The notes under the pieces are model-generated. The model did not search any database. It was not told where the DNA came from and saw nothing but the letters and a program-made list of their open reading frames with translations. The position numbers and the translations under genes were made by a program. Of a stretch of 64,000 nt of DNA, positions 10,936 to 20,534 are shown in pieces. The DNA is from Burkholderiales bacterium (GTDB lineage: Bacteria; Pseudomonadota; Gammaproteobacteria; Burkholderiales; Burkholderiaceae_C). Within the stretch, counting starts at the first letter, position 1; each line of letters begins with the position of its first letter. The stretch spans positions 1 to 64,000 of the forward strand of contig CANBTT010000006.1 of assembly GCA_947372465.1 (NCBI GenBank). The letters run 5' to 3'.

Positions 10936-11165
10936 GGCAAGTGTTTGAAAAGAAAGACGCTAGAGCGGCTAAAGGAGGAAGAGGGTGTGTTGTGATTTTA
11001 ACCCTTGAGCTGCTAAGGGTGCACAGCACTGGGTCGGGGCTTTGTTTTGGGCTCACCTCGTCAAGCCCAAGAGTGTGAGAGAATTTACCCGTGAATGGGT
11101 CTTGAGCGCTGCAGTGCTTGGGCTCTCGGCCCACCCCTTTTCCTTTGCCTCTCAAAAAGCCACAA

Positions 11166-12110
11166 GTGTCCATCAACGCCTCTTCCCTGGGCGCATTGCC
11201 CGCACGTTTTAGACGCCCCAGATTGTTGATCGTGGGTTGTGGTGATGTGGGTTTGAGAGCGCTGCCCAAACTCACCAAGTATTCACGCGTGGTGGTGCTC
11301 ACCTCAAGCGCACAAAAAATACCAGCTTTTAGGCGCTTGGGTGTGACCCCCCTCATGGGCAATTTGGACCAGCCTGAAAGTCTCAGCAGGCTTGCAGGCC
11401 TTGCAGAGCGGGTCCTTCATTTGGCGCCCCCGCCAGCCCTGGGTGCCAAGGACAAAAGAACGCAATCTCTCTTGCGCGCCCTGTCCCTTCGAACCCCGCC
11501 GCAAAAGATCGTGTATGGCTCCACCACGGGGGTGTATGGCAACTGCTTGGGTCAATGGGTCAAAGAGACGCGAGCCGTGAATCCCCAAAGCGCACGTGCG
11601 CTTCGTCGCGTGGATGCTGAGCAGCAGTTGCGCTTTTGGGTGCGAAGGTCCTTGTCGGGTGTTGCGCTGAGTGTGCTCCGAATTCCAGGCATTTACGCCT
11701 TGGACAGAGAGGGTGGCACGCCCATCGACCGGGTTAAAAAAGGACTGCCTGTTTTAAGCGCAGACGAGGACGTCTTTACCAATCACATTCATGCACAGGA
11801 CTTGGCCCGCGCGTGTGTGCTGGCTTTGTTCAAAGGGCAGACCTTGCAAGCCATTCATGTGTGTGACGACGCGCAAATGAAGATGGGTCAATACTACCGC
11901 TTGGTGGCGCAGTGGTTCCATTTGCCCGAGCCGCAGGCGATGCCTTTTGATGAGTTAAAAAATCACCTCAGTCCCATGCAGATGAGTTTCTTGTCCGAGT
12001 CGAGAAGGCTGGACAATTCAAAAATGAAATCGAGTTTGGGCCTGGTCCTGCACTACCCCACGCCCAAAGAAGGGCTTGGGCTTGGGGGCTCAGCGCAGCA
12101 GCTCACCTAA
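11166..12110 (+). CDS. NAD(P)-binding SDR-like protein (YeeZ-type epimerase family)
   Basis: About 314 residues. The dinucleotide-binding motif VGCGDVGLRAL lies near the N-terminus. Later features are the extended-SDR-like YGSTTGVYGNCLGQWVKE and VLRIPGIYALDREGGTPIDR, and the tail NSKMKSSLGLVLHYPT, which resembles the sugar-epimerase-like YeeZ family. The catalytic Tyr-x3-Lys is not in canonical form, so enzymatic activity is uncertain. The start is unclear: no ATG precedes the Rossmann fold. I use GTG at 11166; a TTG at 11118 is an alternative. The gene stands alone between two minus-strand genes and its function is unknown. Confidence 0.7.
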   Translation: MSINASSLGALPARFRRPRLLIVGCGDVGLRALPKLTKYSRVVVLTSSAQKIPAFRRLGVTPLMGNLDQPESLSRLAGLAERVLHLAPPPALGAKDKRTQSLLRALSLRTPPQKIVYGSTTGVYGNCLGQWVKETRAVNPQSARALRRVDAEQQLRFWVRRSLSGVALSVLRIPGIYALDREGGTPIDRVKKGLPVLSADEDVFTNHIHAQDLARACVLALFKGQTLQAIHVCDDAQMKMGQYYRLVAQWFHLPEPQAMPFDELKNHLSPMQMSFLSESRRLDNSKMKSSLGLVLHYPTPKEGLGLGGSAQQLT

Positions 12111-12148
12111 ACGCCAGGGGCAATGCAATTGGGAAAGCGCCCCAAGGC

Positions 12149-13270
12149 TCAGCGTTGAACATTCGAAAGCGTGCTGAAGATGTTCTGTGCCTCTTTGGGC
12201 AAACAACGCCAGTACTGCCGACTTGCTTGCACTTGCCCACCTAAGCTCGCAGCGGCCTCCCATGTCCATCTGGGTTGGTACAAAATGGCACGGGCCAAGG
12301 CCACCAAATCGGCTTGTCCAGAGGCAATGATGTCCTCCGCTTGCTGGGCCTGGGTGATCAAACCCACTGCGATGGTGGAGAGCTGGGACTCGGCTTTGAC
12401 GCGTGAGGCGAAGGGCACTTGGTAGTTGGGCACGGCCACAACCTTTTGTGCGCTGGAGACACCGCCCGAAGAGATGTGCACGAAATCCGCTCCCTGGGCC
12501 TTCAACTGAACGCTCAATTGAACGGTCTCCTCAGGTGTCCAGCCCCCGTCCACCCAGTCGTAGGCGGAGATGCGCATGCCCAGACTGCCCGTGTACTGGG
12601 CTCTGACGGCATTGAAGACTTCTAGTGGGAAGCGAATGCGGTTTTCAAAAGTGCCGCCGTATGCATCTGTTCTCTGGTTGGCCAGGGGGGAGAGAAATTG
12701 GTGGAGCAAATAGCCGTGAGCGGCATGCAACTCAATGGCGTCGATGCCAATGTCTTGCGCGAGCAGGGCCGCTTTCACGAAAGCGTCTTTGATGTCCTTC
12801 AAGCCCTGCAGGTCGAGTGCCAACGGTGAGCGCTCGTGGGCTTGGTGGGGCAGGGCTGAGGGCGCCAAGGTGTTCCAACCGCCTTGCTCCAAGCCGAGCA
12901 AGGCGCCGCCATCCCAAGGCGCTGCGCTCGAGGCTTTGCGCCCAGCGTGGCTCAGTTGTATGGCCACAGGCACGAGCGGCGCCAGTTGTCTGGCTCGGTG
13001 CAATTTGTCTTGCAATGCGCTTGCGGTCTTGTCATCCCACAAGCCCAGACAATGGGGCGTGATGCGCCCCTCAGGCGTGACACCCGTGGCTTCAATGATC
13101 ATCATGCCAGCGCCTGAGTTCATCAAATTGGCCCAATGCATCAAGTGCCAGTCACTGGCGCATCCCTTGAGCGATGAGTATTGGCACATGGGCGCAATCA
13201 CCACCCGATTGGCAAGCTTCAGGGGGCCTTTGGGTGAGCTGAGTTCGTAGGGGCTGAACAAAGAAGACAT
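12149..13270 (-). CDS. NADH:flavin oxidoreductase / Old Yellow Enzyme family (YqjM/XenA-like)
   Basis: A 373-residue FMN-dependent TIM-barrel enoate reductase. Hallmarks are NRVVIAPMCQYSS near the N-terminus, VAIQLSHAGRKAS, IELHAAHGYLLHQFLSPLAN with the substrate-binding histidines, the segment RTDAYGGTFENRIRFPLEV, and LVALARAILYQPRW at the end. The combination with MCQYS fits the thermophilic-like YqjM/XenA branch. Such enzymes reduce activated C=C bonds and some nitro compounds with NAD(P)H. I start at the ATG at 13270 (MSSLFSPYEL) rather than six codons upstream. It lies 46 bases downstream of the Bug receptor gene on the same strand and may be co-transcribed. Confidence 0.9.
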   Translation of the reverse strand: MSSLFSPYELSSPKGPLKLANRVVIAPMCQYSSLKGCASDWHLMHWANLMNSGAGMMIIEATGVTPEGRITPHCLGLWDDKTASALQDKLHRARQLAPLVPVAIQLSHAGRKASSAAPWDGGALLGLEQGGWNTLAPSALPHQAHERSPLALDLQGLKDIKDAFVKAALLAQDIGIDAIELHAAHGYLLHQFLSPLANQRTDAYGGTFENRIRFPLEVFNAVRAQYTGSLGMRISAYDWVDGGWTPEETVQLSVQLKAQGADFVHISSGGVSSAQKVVAVPNYQVPFASRVKAESQLSTIAVGLITQAQQAEDIIASGQADLVALARAILYQPRWTWEAAASLGGQVQASRQYWRCLPKEAQNIFSTLSNVQR

Positions 13271-13316
13271 GGATGACGATCCGATCATGGCAAAGAAATA
13301 AAAAAACGGTGTGTGC

Positions 13317-14336
13317 TCATTGAGCTTCTATTTTGGCTTCGTGAATGGCTTTGGCCCATTTGGCGGTTTCAAGCTTGCTTCTTTGAGCCAAGGCGTCTGG
13401 GGTGCTGGGGTCGGCTTCAAAGCCCAGGTCCACGAAGCGATCAAGAATATCTTTGCTAGCGGCCGCGTTGTTGGACGCTTTGTTGAGTTTTAAGATGATG
13501 TCCTTGGGGGTGCCCGCAGGGGCAAAGCTTGCAAAGTAGGCGATCAACTCATAGCCTTTGAGCCCGAGGGCCTCGTTGACGGTGGGCAACTCAGGGATGG
13601 CTTTGGAGCGCTGTGTGGAGGTCACGGCCAAGCCGCGAATTTTGCCCGCTTTCACTTGGGGCAGCATCACAGCAAAGTCAGCGGTGAACATCATCACTTG
13701 GCCACCGATCAAATCGGTCATGGCATTGGGCCCACTTTTGTAAGGTATGTGATTCAAGTCCATGCCAGCCATCCCCGCCAGCATGGCGGTGGAGACCAGT
13801 TGTGAGGTGGAGGCGCTCGCGAAGGTCACCATGCCGGGTTTTTGTTTGGCCATGTTCACCAAGTCTTTGAGTGTTTTGGCGCTCACCTCATTGTTGACGG
13901 CCACAATCAAGGGCACCGAGCCCATGAAGGCCACGGGGGCAAAGGCGGTGTCTTGGTCGTAGGGGAGTTTTTTCATCAAGCTCTTCAAGGCCGCATTGGT
14001 GCTGTTGGTGCCAAAGAGCAAGGTGTAGCCGTCAGCGGGCGCTTTGGCCACAAAGTCCGCACCAATCATGCCGTTGACGCCCACCTTGTTTTCAACCACC
14101 AACGCTTGTTCCAACTCTTCGGACATTTTGGCGGCGAATGCGCGGCCAATTTGATCGGTGGCCGAGCCCGCAGCAAAAGGAATGACCACTTTGATGGGTT
14201 TGTTCGGATAGTTTTGAGCAAGCAAGCACGGGTTCAGCGTGAGCGCGATCAAGGCGCCCAAAACGCCGAGGGTCTTGGCCAATGCACCAAGCCATTGAGC
14301 GGGTCTGTGGGTGAAAGATATACGAAGGCGAGACAT
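13317..14336 (-). CDS. Bug/TctC-family periplasmic solute-binding receptor
   Basis: A 339-residue extracytoplasmic binding protein of the tripartite tricarboxylate transporter (Bug) family, which is greatly expanded in Burkholderiales. A signal peptide covers about residues 1-41 (hydrophobic core LGALAKTLGVLGALIALTL, then LLAQ). The mature start QNYPNKPIKVVIPFAAGSATDQIGR is the classic Bug signature, followed by DGYTLLFGTNSTNA. No TctA/TctB membrane genes are near, so it is an orphan receptor of unknown ligand, as most Bug proteins are. Its pairing with the Old Yellow Enzyme gene downstream suggests linked use, but this is weak inference. Confidence 0.92.
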   Translation of the reverse strand: MSRLRISFTHRPAQWLGALAKTLGVLGALIALTLNPCLLAQNYPNKPIKVVIPFAAGSATDQIGRAFAAKMSEELEQALVVENKVGVNGMIGADFVAKAPADGYTLLFGTNSTNAALKSLMKKLPYDQDTAFAPVAFMGSVPLIVAVNNEVSAKTLKDLVNMAKQKPGMVTFASASTSQLVSTAMLAGMAGMDLNHIPYKSGPNAMTDLIGGQVMMFTADFAVMLPQVKAGKIRGLAVTSTQRSKAIPELPTVNEALGLKGYELIAYFASFAPAGTPKDIILKLNKASNNAAASKDILDRFVDLGFEADPSTPDALAQRSKLETAKWAKAIHEAKIEAQ

Positions 14337-14625
14337 GTTGACACTCCAGTTGGGCAGAGAAACGTAGGGGCCAAAGAAAATTCAAAAAATTTGAAATTTT
14401 TCAGGGCCTAGAGGGTGCTTGGGCCAGTGCTTCACGTCAAGGCTTGCACGGCTTTGGGAGATTGTAGAGCCCGCAGCTTGTGTGTGACAACTTGGTATCT
14501 ACCAGCATGTCGGCTGTTCTTGAGGCGGCGTGAGAAAGAATGAACGGGCTTTGCCAAAGAAAAAACCAGTTCATTTAGAGAAAAGAGGGGGGTCAAATGC
14601 ACATGGATGCATTCCCTCTCACAAG

Positions 14626-14648
14626 GTGTCTTGAGGCACTCAAGACAC
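14626..14648. repeat. Perfect 10-bp inverted repeat, 3-base loop
   Basis: Arms GTGTCTTGAG (14626-14635) and CTCAAGACAC (14639-14648) flank the loop GCA. Neither strand has a following T-run, so this is not an ordinary intrinsic terminator. It sits about 70 bases beyond the 3' end of tRNA-Leu and directly before a TATAAT at 14667. Its right arm covers the region where a -35 element would lie. It could be an operator or an RNA hairpin. The surrounding 381-base gap (14337-14717) holds no coding frame I believe. Confidence 0.6.
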
Positions 14649-14672
14649 GAGGGGCATTGGAGTCACTATAAT
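14642..14672 (+). promoter_or_regulatory. Candidate promoter reading toward cysM
   Basis: A perfect TATAAT is at 14667-14672. The best upstream hexamer is AAGACA at 14642-14647 with a long 19-base spacer, so the -35 is weak. Transcription would begin near 14680, run antisense through tRNA-Leu (14718-14805) and reach cysM at 14828, giving a leader of about 150 bases. This is inferred from motif matching only. Confidence 0.4.
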
Positions 14673-14717
14673 GCGCAGGTGCTCTAAAAAGAGACCACAA
14701 CACATGGAGCAATCCAA

Positions 14718-14805
14718 TGGTGCCGAAGGCCGGAATCGAACCGGCACGGTGTTTTGCACCGGCAGATTTTGAATCTGCTGCGTCTACCTATTTCGCCACT
14801 TCGGC
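14718..14805 (-). tRNA. tRNA-Leu (anticodon CAA)
   Basis: On the minus strand an 88-base tRNA folds cleanly. The acceptor is GCCGAAG pairing with CTTCGGC, with encoded CCA at 14720-14718. The anticodon stem is GCAGA/TCTGC with loop TTCAAAA, so the anticodon is CAA, reading UUG leucine codons. A long variable arm (CGGTG-CAAAA-CACCG) confirms a class II tRNA, and the T loop TTCGATT is normal. It is divergent from cysM by only 22 bases, so its promoter must lie partly within the cysM 5' region. Confidence 0.97.
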
Positions 14806-14827
14806 TAAAGCGTTGAAGACCTATATT

Positions 14828-15745
14828 ATGACATATTCAAGAACGAAATTTCCAACTTTAGAAGAAGTGATTGGCAATACCCCCCTGGTTCGACTCCAAA
14901 GGGTGGAACAATCGTCTCTTTTACTCAACGCAAACGTGGTTTTGGGTAAATTGGAGGGCAACAATCCAGCCGGTTCGGTGAAAGATCGGGCCGCGGTGTC
15001 CATGATCGCGCGTGCCGAGGAGCGAGGAGAGATCAAGCCCGGGGACACGCTCATCGAGGCCACTTCGGGCAACACGGGCATTGCCTTGGCCATGGCTGCC
15101 GCCATCAAGGGCTACAAAATGATTTTGATCATGCCAGAGGATTTGTCCATTGAGCGGGTGCAAACCATGAAGGCCTTTGGCGCAGAGCTCTTGTTGACCC
15201 CCAAAGCTGGCGGCATGGAGCATGCACGCGATTTGGCCTTGAAGATGCAGTCCGAGGGCCAAGGCCGGGTGTTGGATCAATTTGGCAACGCAGACAATCC
15301 AAGAATACATTTTGAAACCACGGGCCCAGAGATCTGGCAAGCCACACACGGAGAAATCACTCACTTTGTCAGTGCCATGGGCACCACAGGCACGATCACC
15401 GGTGTCTCTCGTTATCTGAAGGCGCAAAACCCAGCGATTCGCATCATTGGGGCTCAGCCCTCTGAGGGATCAAGAATCCCAGGCATCCGAAAATGGTCCG
15501 CCGAATACATGCCCTCTGTTTACGATCCAAGGGGTGTCGATGAACTCGTCTATGTGAGCCAAACCGATGCAGAAGACATGTGTCGACGTCTTGCCAAAGA
15601 AGAGGGCTTGTTTGCAGGCATCTCGGCCGCAGGGGCGTGTTGGGTTGCGCTTGAAATCGCCAAAAAAGTTCAAAACGCCACCATTGTGTTCATCGTCTGT
15701 GACCGAGGAGATCGGTATTTGTCCACGGGCGTCTTTCCTGTATGA
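14828..15745 (+). CDS. cysM: Cysteine synthase B (O-acetylserine sulfhydrylase)
   Basis: A 305-residue PLP enzyme making cysteine from O-acetylserine and sulfide or thiosulfate. The PLP lysine lies in NNPAGSVKDRAA (about residue 45), and the phosphate-binding loop is TSGNTGIALA. The sequences MPEDLSIERVQTMKAFGAEL and GTTGTITGVSRYLK fit CysM. The frame extends upstream through the antisense of tRNA-Leu, but the ATG at 14828 (MTYSRTKFPTLEEVIGNTPL) is the natural start. The stop overlaps the Nudix gene start (ATGA). Confidence 0.95.
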   Translation: MTYSRTKFPTLEEVIGNTPLVRLQRVEQSSLLLNANVVLGKLEGNNPAGSVKDRAAVSMIARAEERGEIKPGDTLIEATSGNTGIALAMAAAIKGYKMILIMPEDLSIERVQTMKAFGAELLLTPKAGGMEHARDLALKMQSEGQGRVLDQFGNADNPRIHFETTGPEIWQATHGEITHFVSAMGTTGTITGVSRYLKAQNPAIRIIGAQPSEGSRIPGIRKWSAEYMPSVYDPRGVDELVYVSQTDAEDMCRRLAKEEGLFAGISAAGACWVALEIAKKVQNATIVFIVCDRGDRYLSTGVFPV

Positions 15746-16278
15746 GTGCCTACACATATTGCCCCATGTGTCGAGCGACCTTGGCCCAGATTTCAAGGCC
15801 AGAGGACGGCAAAGAGGTGACGCGGCTGAGGTGCGGGGCGTGTGAGTGGACGCATTGGAACAATCCAACGCCCGTGTTGGGTGCCATTGTCGAGTGGCAG
15901 GGCAAGATTGTGCTTGCAAGAAACGCCGCATGGACCACACGGCGCTTTGCCTTGATCACCGGTTTCATGGAGGCCATGGAAAGCCCTGAAGCGGGCGTTG
16001 CCAGAGAGGTCAAAGAGGAGACCAACTTGGTGGTGAGCGAGGCGACTTTGGTGGGTGTGTATGATTTTCAAAAGAACAACCAAGTCTTGATCGTCTACCA
16101 CGTGCAAGCGCATGGCGACATTGCGCTCAGTCAAGAGCTGCTTGAGTACAAACTGTACGATCCCAAAGACATCATTTGCTGGCCCTCTGGCACGGGATAC
16201 GCCGTGGCGCAGTGGCAAAGGCAAAGAGGCATTGAGCCAGTTTTTAAAGCCTGGGAAGACCGAACAGAAAACGAATGA
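15742..16278 (+). CDS. Nudix hydrolase with N-terminal zinc ribbon
   Basis: A 178-residue protein. An N-terminal zinc ribbon uses CPMC (residues 7-10) and CGAC. The Nudix box is complete: GFMEAME, seven residues, then REVKEET. This layout resembles the NADH pyrophosphatase-like/ADP-ribose branch, but the substrate cannot be fixed from sequence. Translation is coupled to cysM by an ATGA overlap. A TusA-like gene follows after 45 bases, so the trio may be one transcript with a sulfur theme. Confidence 0.88.
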   Translation: MSAYTYCPMCRATLAQISRPEDGKEVTRLRCGACEWTHWNNPTPVLGAIVEWQGKIVLARNAAWTTRRFALITGFMEAMESPEAGVAREVKEETNLVVSEATLVGVYDFQKNNQVLIVYHVQAHGDIALSQELLEYKLYDPKDIICWPSGTGYAVAQWQRQRGIEPVFKAWEDRTENE

Positions 16279-16323
16279 GGTGCTGCCTACGGCACGCCTG
16301 AACGATCAACAAAGCAAGAAACC

Positions 16324-16551
16324 ATGAACATCCAACAAGAATTAGACACCTGCGGGCTCAATTGCCCTTTGCCCATTTTGAAAACAAAAAAAGCGCTCTC
16401 CACGATGCAAAGCGGAGAGATCTTGCGTGTGCGCTCAACAGATGCTGGGGCCACACGGGACTTCCAAGCCTTTGCCAAGCAAACGGGCCACGTGCTGCTT
16501 GAGCACTCGGTCAACGGTCAAGAGTTTGTCTTTCTTTTGCAAAGAAAATAA
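16324..16551 (+). CDS. Sulfurtransferase TusA family protein
   Basis: A 75-residue small sulfur carrier with the family signature LDTCGLNCPLPILKTKKAL. The conserved sulfur-accepting cysteine is in CPLP (residue 14), and an extra cysteine sits at residue 10. TusA-family proteins relay persulfide sulfur to tRNA thiolation, molybdenum cofactor synthesis or other acceptors. Location 45 bases after a Nudix gene and in the same direction as cysM suggests a sulfur-assimilation context, which is inference. Whether it is the genuine TusA or a paralogue cannot be judged here. Confidence 0.85.
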   Translation: MNIQQELDTCGLNCPLPILKTKKALSTMQSGEILRVRSTDAGATRDFQAFAKQTGHVLLEHSVNGQEFVFLLQRK

Positions 16552-16592
16552 GCGGACAGTGCTTGGGGCGAGCAAAGGGCGCTGCTCGGGCT

Positions 16593-17513
16593 TTAAAGAT
16601 CCGTTTTGAGCGCTTTCAAATAAGCGGCAAACGCTTGTGCAACTTCTGGGTGTTTCAAGGCCAACTCCACTGTGGCTTGTAGAAACCCCAATTTTGAGCC
16701 GCAGTCAAACCGTTTGCCCTGATAGTTGTATGCAATCACGCCCTCGTGCTTTAAGAGCTCAGAGATGCCGTCGGTCAATTGAATTTCACCCAATGCGCCT
16801 TTGCCTGCCGTCTTGATCATGTCAAAGATGCCAGGGGTCAAAATGTAGCGTCCTGCCACGGCCAGTCTCGAGTCGGTTTGCTCAGCCCTTGGTTTTTCAA
16901 CAATGCGCTTGACTTGGGTTTTGCCCGGTTTGAGCAATTCGCCCGAGACGATGCCGTAGCGATGCACCTGTTCGCTTGGCACCTCTTGTACGGCCAAGAC
17001 AGATTGATGTGTTTCAAAAAACACGTCTGCCATTTGGCTCAAGATGCCAGCCCCCGTCTCTTGGCCAATCATCAAGTCATCGGCCAGCAAGACCGCAAAG
17101 GGCTCTTGGCCAACGAGCTTTTCTGCGCAAAGCACCGCATGACCCAGCCCCAAAGCGCGAGGCTGGCGAATGTACGAGCACAGCATGTCAGCGGGCTGCA
17201 CCTCTCGGATCAAAGACAACAAGGCGGCCTTGCCCGCCATCTCGAGTTCATTCTCCAACTCATAAGCCGTATCAAAGTGATCTTCAATGGCCCGTTTGCT
17301 TCTGCCGGTCACAAAGATCATGTGCCGGATCCCCGCTTGATAAGCTTCCTCCACGGCGTATTGGATCAAAGGCTTGTCAACGATTGGCAGCATCTCCTTG
17401 GGCTGCGCTTTGGTGGCCGGCAAGAAACGAGTGCCCAGGCCCGCAACGGGGAACACGGCTTTGTTCAGTGTCATTGGATTCAAGGCCTTTGAGCCTGTCT
17501 TTGGGTTGGTCAT
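16593..17513 (-). CDS. galU: UTP-glucose-1-phosphate uridylyltransferase
   Basis: A 306-residue nucleotidyltransferase making UDP-glucose for envelope polysaccharides. The N-terminal signature FPVAGLGTRFLPATKAQPKE is diagnostic, followed by KPLIQYAVEEA. Other landmarks are QPRALGLGHAVLCAE and VEKP. Length fits the bacterial GalU family. The ATG follows the valS stop with no intervening base (TAA then ATG at 17513), so galU is very likely translated from the valS transcript. It converges on the TusA-like gene with 41 bases between. Confidence 0.95.
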   Translation of the reverse strand: MTNPKTGSKALNPMTLNKAVFPVAGLGTRFLPATKAQPKEMLPIVDKPLIQYAVEEAYQAGIRHMIFVTGRSKRAIEDHFDTAYELENELEMAGKAALLSLIREVQPADMLCSYIRQPRALGLGHAVLCAEKLVGQEPFAVLLADDLMIGQETGAGILSQMADVFFETHQSVLAVQEVPSEQVHRYGIVSGELLKPGKTQVKRIVEKPRAEQTDSRLAVAGRYILTPGIFDMIKTAGKGALGEIQLTDGISELLKHEGVIAYNYQGKRFDCGSKLGFLQATVELALKHPEVAQAFAAYLKALKTDL

Positions 17514-20462
17514 TTATGCGGACAAGCGTTTGAGTTGATCTTTGATTTTCAGCAAAGTGGAGGCGAACTCTTGAATGCGCTGCTGCTCTTGTTCTATGAC
17601 CTTTGGGGGCGCTTTGGCAACGAAGGCCTCGTTGCTGAGCTTGGCTTGCGCTTTGGCCAGTTCGGTCTCCAGTCGCAAGGCCTCTTTACCGAGCCTGGCG
17701 CTCTCAGCCGCTTTGTCAATTTCAATGAACAAACACACCCTTGATTCGCCCAAGACGGCCACAGGCGCGTTCTCAGCCGCCGCTTGCCAGGCCGACTCGT
17801 CTGAGAAGACTTTGATGTCTTGCAGTTTGGCCAGGCTTTTGAGCACTGGGGCCAGGTGCTCAACGAAGGCGCGCTCCTCTGCGTTGCCCACCAAAATGTA
17901 CAAAGGCACTTTGGTCGCTGGAGAGATGTTCATCTGCCCTCTCAAGTTGCGACAGCCCTCGACCCAAGCCTTTAATTGCGCAATGGTGCTTTCTGCCTTG
18001 TCATCGATTTTGCCCGGTTGTGAGACGGGGTAGTCGCAAACGCTCACCGACGCTTTGTCTTGACCCGCTGGCCAAAGGCCAGCGACAGGCGCCACCTTTT
18101 GCCACAACTCTTCGGTGATGAAGGGGATCAAAGGGTGGCTCAAACGAAGAATGGCCTCCAAGGTGCGAATCAAGGTGCGCCTCGTCGCACGGGCTTCTTG
18201 GGGGCTGCCGTGTTGAATTTGTACTTTGGCGATTTCAAGGTACCAGTCACAAAACTCGTTCCAGACAAATTCATAAATGGCATTGGCCACCAAATCGAGC
18301 CGGTAGTCTTTGAAGCCTTGCTCGACCTCGGCCTCCACGCGTTGCAGCATGGAGCTCATCCAGCGGTCGGCTTGACTGAATTGCATGTAGCCGTGAAAGG
18401 GGCCGCCCGGTGCGCATTGCTCTTTGCTGTGCTTTTCTAGGCCACAGTCCTGCCCCTCACAATTCATCAGCACAAAGCGCGTTGCATTCCAAAGTTTGTT
18501 GCAAAAGTTGCGATAACCCTCGCATCTCTTGGGGTCGAAATTGATGCTGCGACCCAAAGAGGCAAGCGCGGCAAACGTGAATCGCAAAGCATCGGCGCCG
18601 TAGGCGGGAATGCCTTGTGGAAACTCCTTCTCTGTGTTTTTCTTCACCTGAGGAGCTGTCTCAGGGCGCCTGAGTCCGGTGGTTCTCTTGGCGAGCAAGG
18701 GCTCGATCTCTATGCCATCGATCAAGTCCACAGGGTCGAGCACATTGCCCTCGGACTTGGACATTTTTTTGCCCTGCGCATCTCGCACCAAACCATGGAT
18801 GTACACATCCTTGAAGGGGACTTTGCCCGTGAAGTGCGTGCTCATCATGATCATGCGAGCGACCCAAAAGAAAATGATGTCGTAGCCCGTGACCAACACA
18901 GAGCTTGGCAAATACAGATGAAAATCTTCGTCCTCTTTGGGCCAGCCCAAGGTGGAGAAAGGCACCAAGGCAGAGGAGAACCAGGTGTCCAAGACATCGG
19001 CGTCTCGGGTGAGGCGCTTTTGAGGGCCCGCTTGCGCTTGCGCTTGCTCAAGCGTTTCGGCCACATAAACGTGCCCCTCCTCATCGTACCAAGCTGGAAT
19101 TTGATGTCCCCACCACAGTTGACGACTGATGCACCAGTCTTGAATGTTTTTCATCCACTGGTTGTAGGTGTTCACCCAGTTTTCGGGCACAAATCTCACC
19201 TGTCCGGATTCAACCGCGTGGATGGCCTTGTCAGCAATGGAGCGCCCCGTGGGGTCGAGTTGGCTGCTTTGGGTCATGGCCACAAACCACTGATCGGTGA
19301 GCATGGGCTCAATGATCTGGCCGGTTCTCTCGCACCTGGGAACCATCAAGGTGTGCGGTTTGACTTCGACCAAGAGACCCGCTGCTTTCAAGTCGCTCAC
19401 AATCTGTTCGCGCGCTTTAAAGCGGTCCAGGCCTTGGTAGGCTTTTGGGGCTTGGTCATTGACGCTTGCGTCCAAATTGAAAATATTGATTTGTGGCAAT
19501 TGGTGCCGCTGACCGACTGCAAAGTCATTGGCATCGTGCGCTGGGGTCACTTTCACAACCCCAGTGCCAAATGCTTTGTCCACATACGCATCGGCAATCA
19601 CGGGAATCAATCTGTCACACAAGGGCAAATGCACGCGCTTGCCAATCAAATGCTGGTAGCGGGTGTCCTCAGGGTTCACCATCACCGCCACATCGCCCAG
19701 CATGGTTTCGGGTCGAGTGGTGGCCACCACCAAGCGCTCGTTAGAGCCCTCGAGCGGGTAGGCTATGAGCCACATATGGCCTTTTTCTTCTTGGCTCTCA
19801 ACCTCCAAATCAGACACGGCGGTCTTTAAAATGGGATCCCAATGCACCAATCGTTTGCCGCGGTAAATGAGCCCCTCGTTAAAGAGTTGAACAAACGCCT
19901 TTGTCACGACCTCACTTCTGGGTTCATCCATGGTGAAGTACTCTCGGCTCCAGTCCACACTGTCACCCATGCGGCGCATTTGCTGTGTGATGGTCTTGCC
20001 GCTCTTGTCCTTCCACTCCCAAACTTTAGAGATGAAGTTTTTCCTTGAAACCTCCTCCGTGGGACCTAGGGTGTGCCTAGACAACCCTTGCTCTTGGAGT
20101 TGTCTCTCCACCACAATCTGTGTTGCAATGCCCGCGTGGTCGGTGCCAGGAATCCAAGCCGTGTTGGCGCCCGACATGCGGTGGTAGCGCGTCAAACTGT
20201 CCATGATGGTTTGGTTAAAGGCGTGCCCCATGTGCAAAGTGCCTGTGACATTGGGGGGTGGGAGTTGAATGGCAAAGGAGGGCGCCCCCTTTTTGGCCAT
20301 TTGTGTGCCTTTGTAGCCCGCAATGCTGTAGCCTCTGGCTTCCCATTCAGGACCCCAGTGGGCTTCAATTTGAGCCGGTTCAAATGATTTGGACAGACTT
20401 TGCAAGGCGGGTTGATCGATCGGAGCAACGGGTGCAGAGGATTCTTTGGAGGCAGCGTTCAT
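17514..20462 (-). CDS. valS: Valyl-tRNA synthetase
   Basis: A 982-residue class I aminoacyl-tRNA synthetase. The HIGH-type motif is HMGH in [18 protein letters not shown], and the KMSKS motif is [13 protein letters not shown]. The editing domain and the anticodon-binding region ([11 protein letters not shown]) lie in the usual order. The C-terminal coiled-coil tRNA-binding arm is visible in the last 65 residues ([19 protein letters not shown]). I start at the ATG at 20462 (MNAASKESS); 18 upstream codons are hydrophobic and unlike the family. galU follows directly. Confidence 0.96.
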   Translation of the reverse strand: MNAASKESSAPVAPIDQPALQSLSKSFEPAQIEAHWGPEWEARGYSIAGYKGTQMAKKGAPSFAIQLPPPNVTGTLHMGHAFNQTIMDSLTRYHRMSGANTAWIPGTDHAGIATQIVVERQLQEQGLSRHTLGPTEEVSRKNFISKVWEWKDKSGKTITQQMRRMGDSVDWSREYFTMDEPRSEVVTKAFVQLFNEGLIYRGKRLVHWDPILKTAVSDLEVESQEEKGHMWLIAYPLEGSNERLVVATTRPETMLGDVAVMVNPEDTRYQHLIGKRVHLPLCDRLIPVIADAYVDKAFGTGVVKVTPAHDANDFAVGQRHQLPQINIFNLDASVNDQAPKAYQGLDRFKAREQIVSDLKAAGLLVEVKPHTLMVPRCERTGQIIEPMLTDQWFVAMTQSSQLDPTGRSIADKAIHAVESGQVRFVPENWVNTYNQWMKNIQDWCISRQLWWGHQIPAWYDEEGHVYVAETLEQAQAQAGPQKRLTRDADVLDTWFSSALVPFSTLGWPKEDEDFHLYLPSSVLVTGYDIIFFWVARMIMMSTHFTGKVPFKDVYIHGLVRDAQGKKMSKSEGNVLDPVDLIDGIEIEPLLAKRTTGLRRPETAPQVKKNTEKEFPQGIPAYGADALRFTFAALASLGRSINFDPKRCEGYRNFCNKLWNATRFVLMNCEGQDCGLEKHSKEQCAPGGPFHGYMQFSQADRWMSSMLQRVEAEVEQGFKDYRLDLVANAIYEFVWNEFCDWYLEIAKVQIQHGSPQEARATRRTLIRTLEAILRLSHPLIPFITEELWQKVAPVAGLWPAGQDKASVSVCDYPVSQPGKIDDKAESTIAQLKAWVEGCRNLRGQMNISPATKVPLYILVGNAEERAFVEHLAPVLKSLAKLQDIKVFSDESAWQAAAENAPVAVLGESRVCLFIEIDKAAESARLGKEALRLETELAKAQAKLSNEAFVAKAPPKVIEQEQQRIQEFASTLLKIKDQLKRLSA

Positions 20463-20514
20463 AAAGACCCAGGACGGCAGAAAAAGAAAAAGTACGACAT
20501 GTACAAAACCACTC

Positions 20515-20534
20515 AAGGACCGCTTGGGGTCCTT
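20515..20534. repeat. Hairpin in the valS upstream region
   Basis: Arms AAGGACC (20515-20521) and GGTCCTT (20528-20534) form a 7-bp stem with a 6-base loop, in the 184-base gap between the VOC gene and valS. On the plus strand it runs into a short TTTT. On the minus strand it would lie about 50 bases ahead of the valS start. Significance is uncertain. Confidence 0.3.

Noticed and set aside
14706..14816. Upstream extension of cysM through the tRNA
   Set aside because: The open frame is only the antisense of tRNA-Leu. The ATG at 14828 gives the normal CysM N-terminus.
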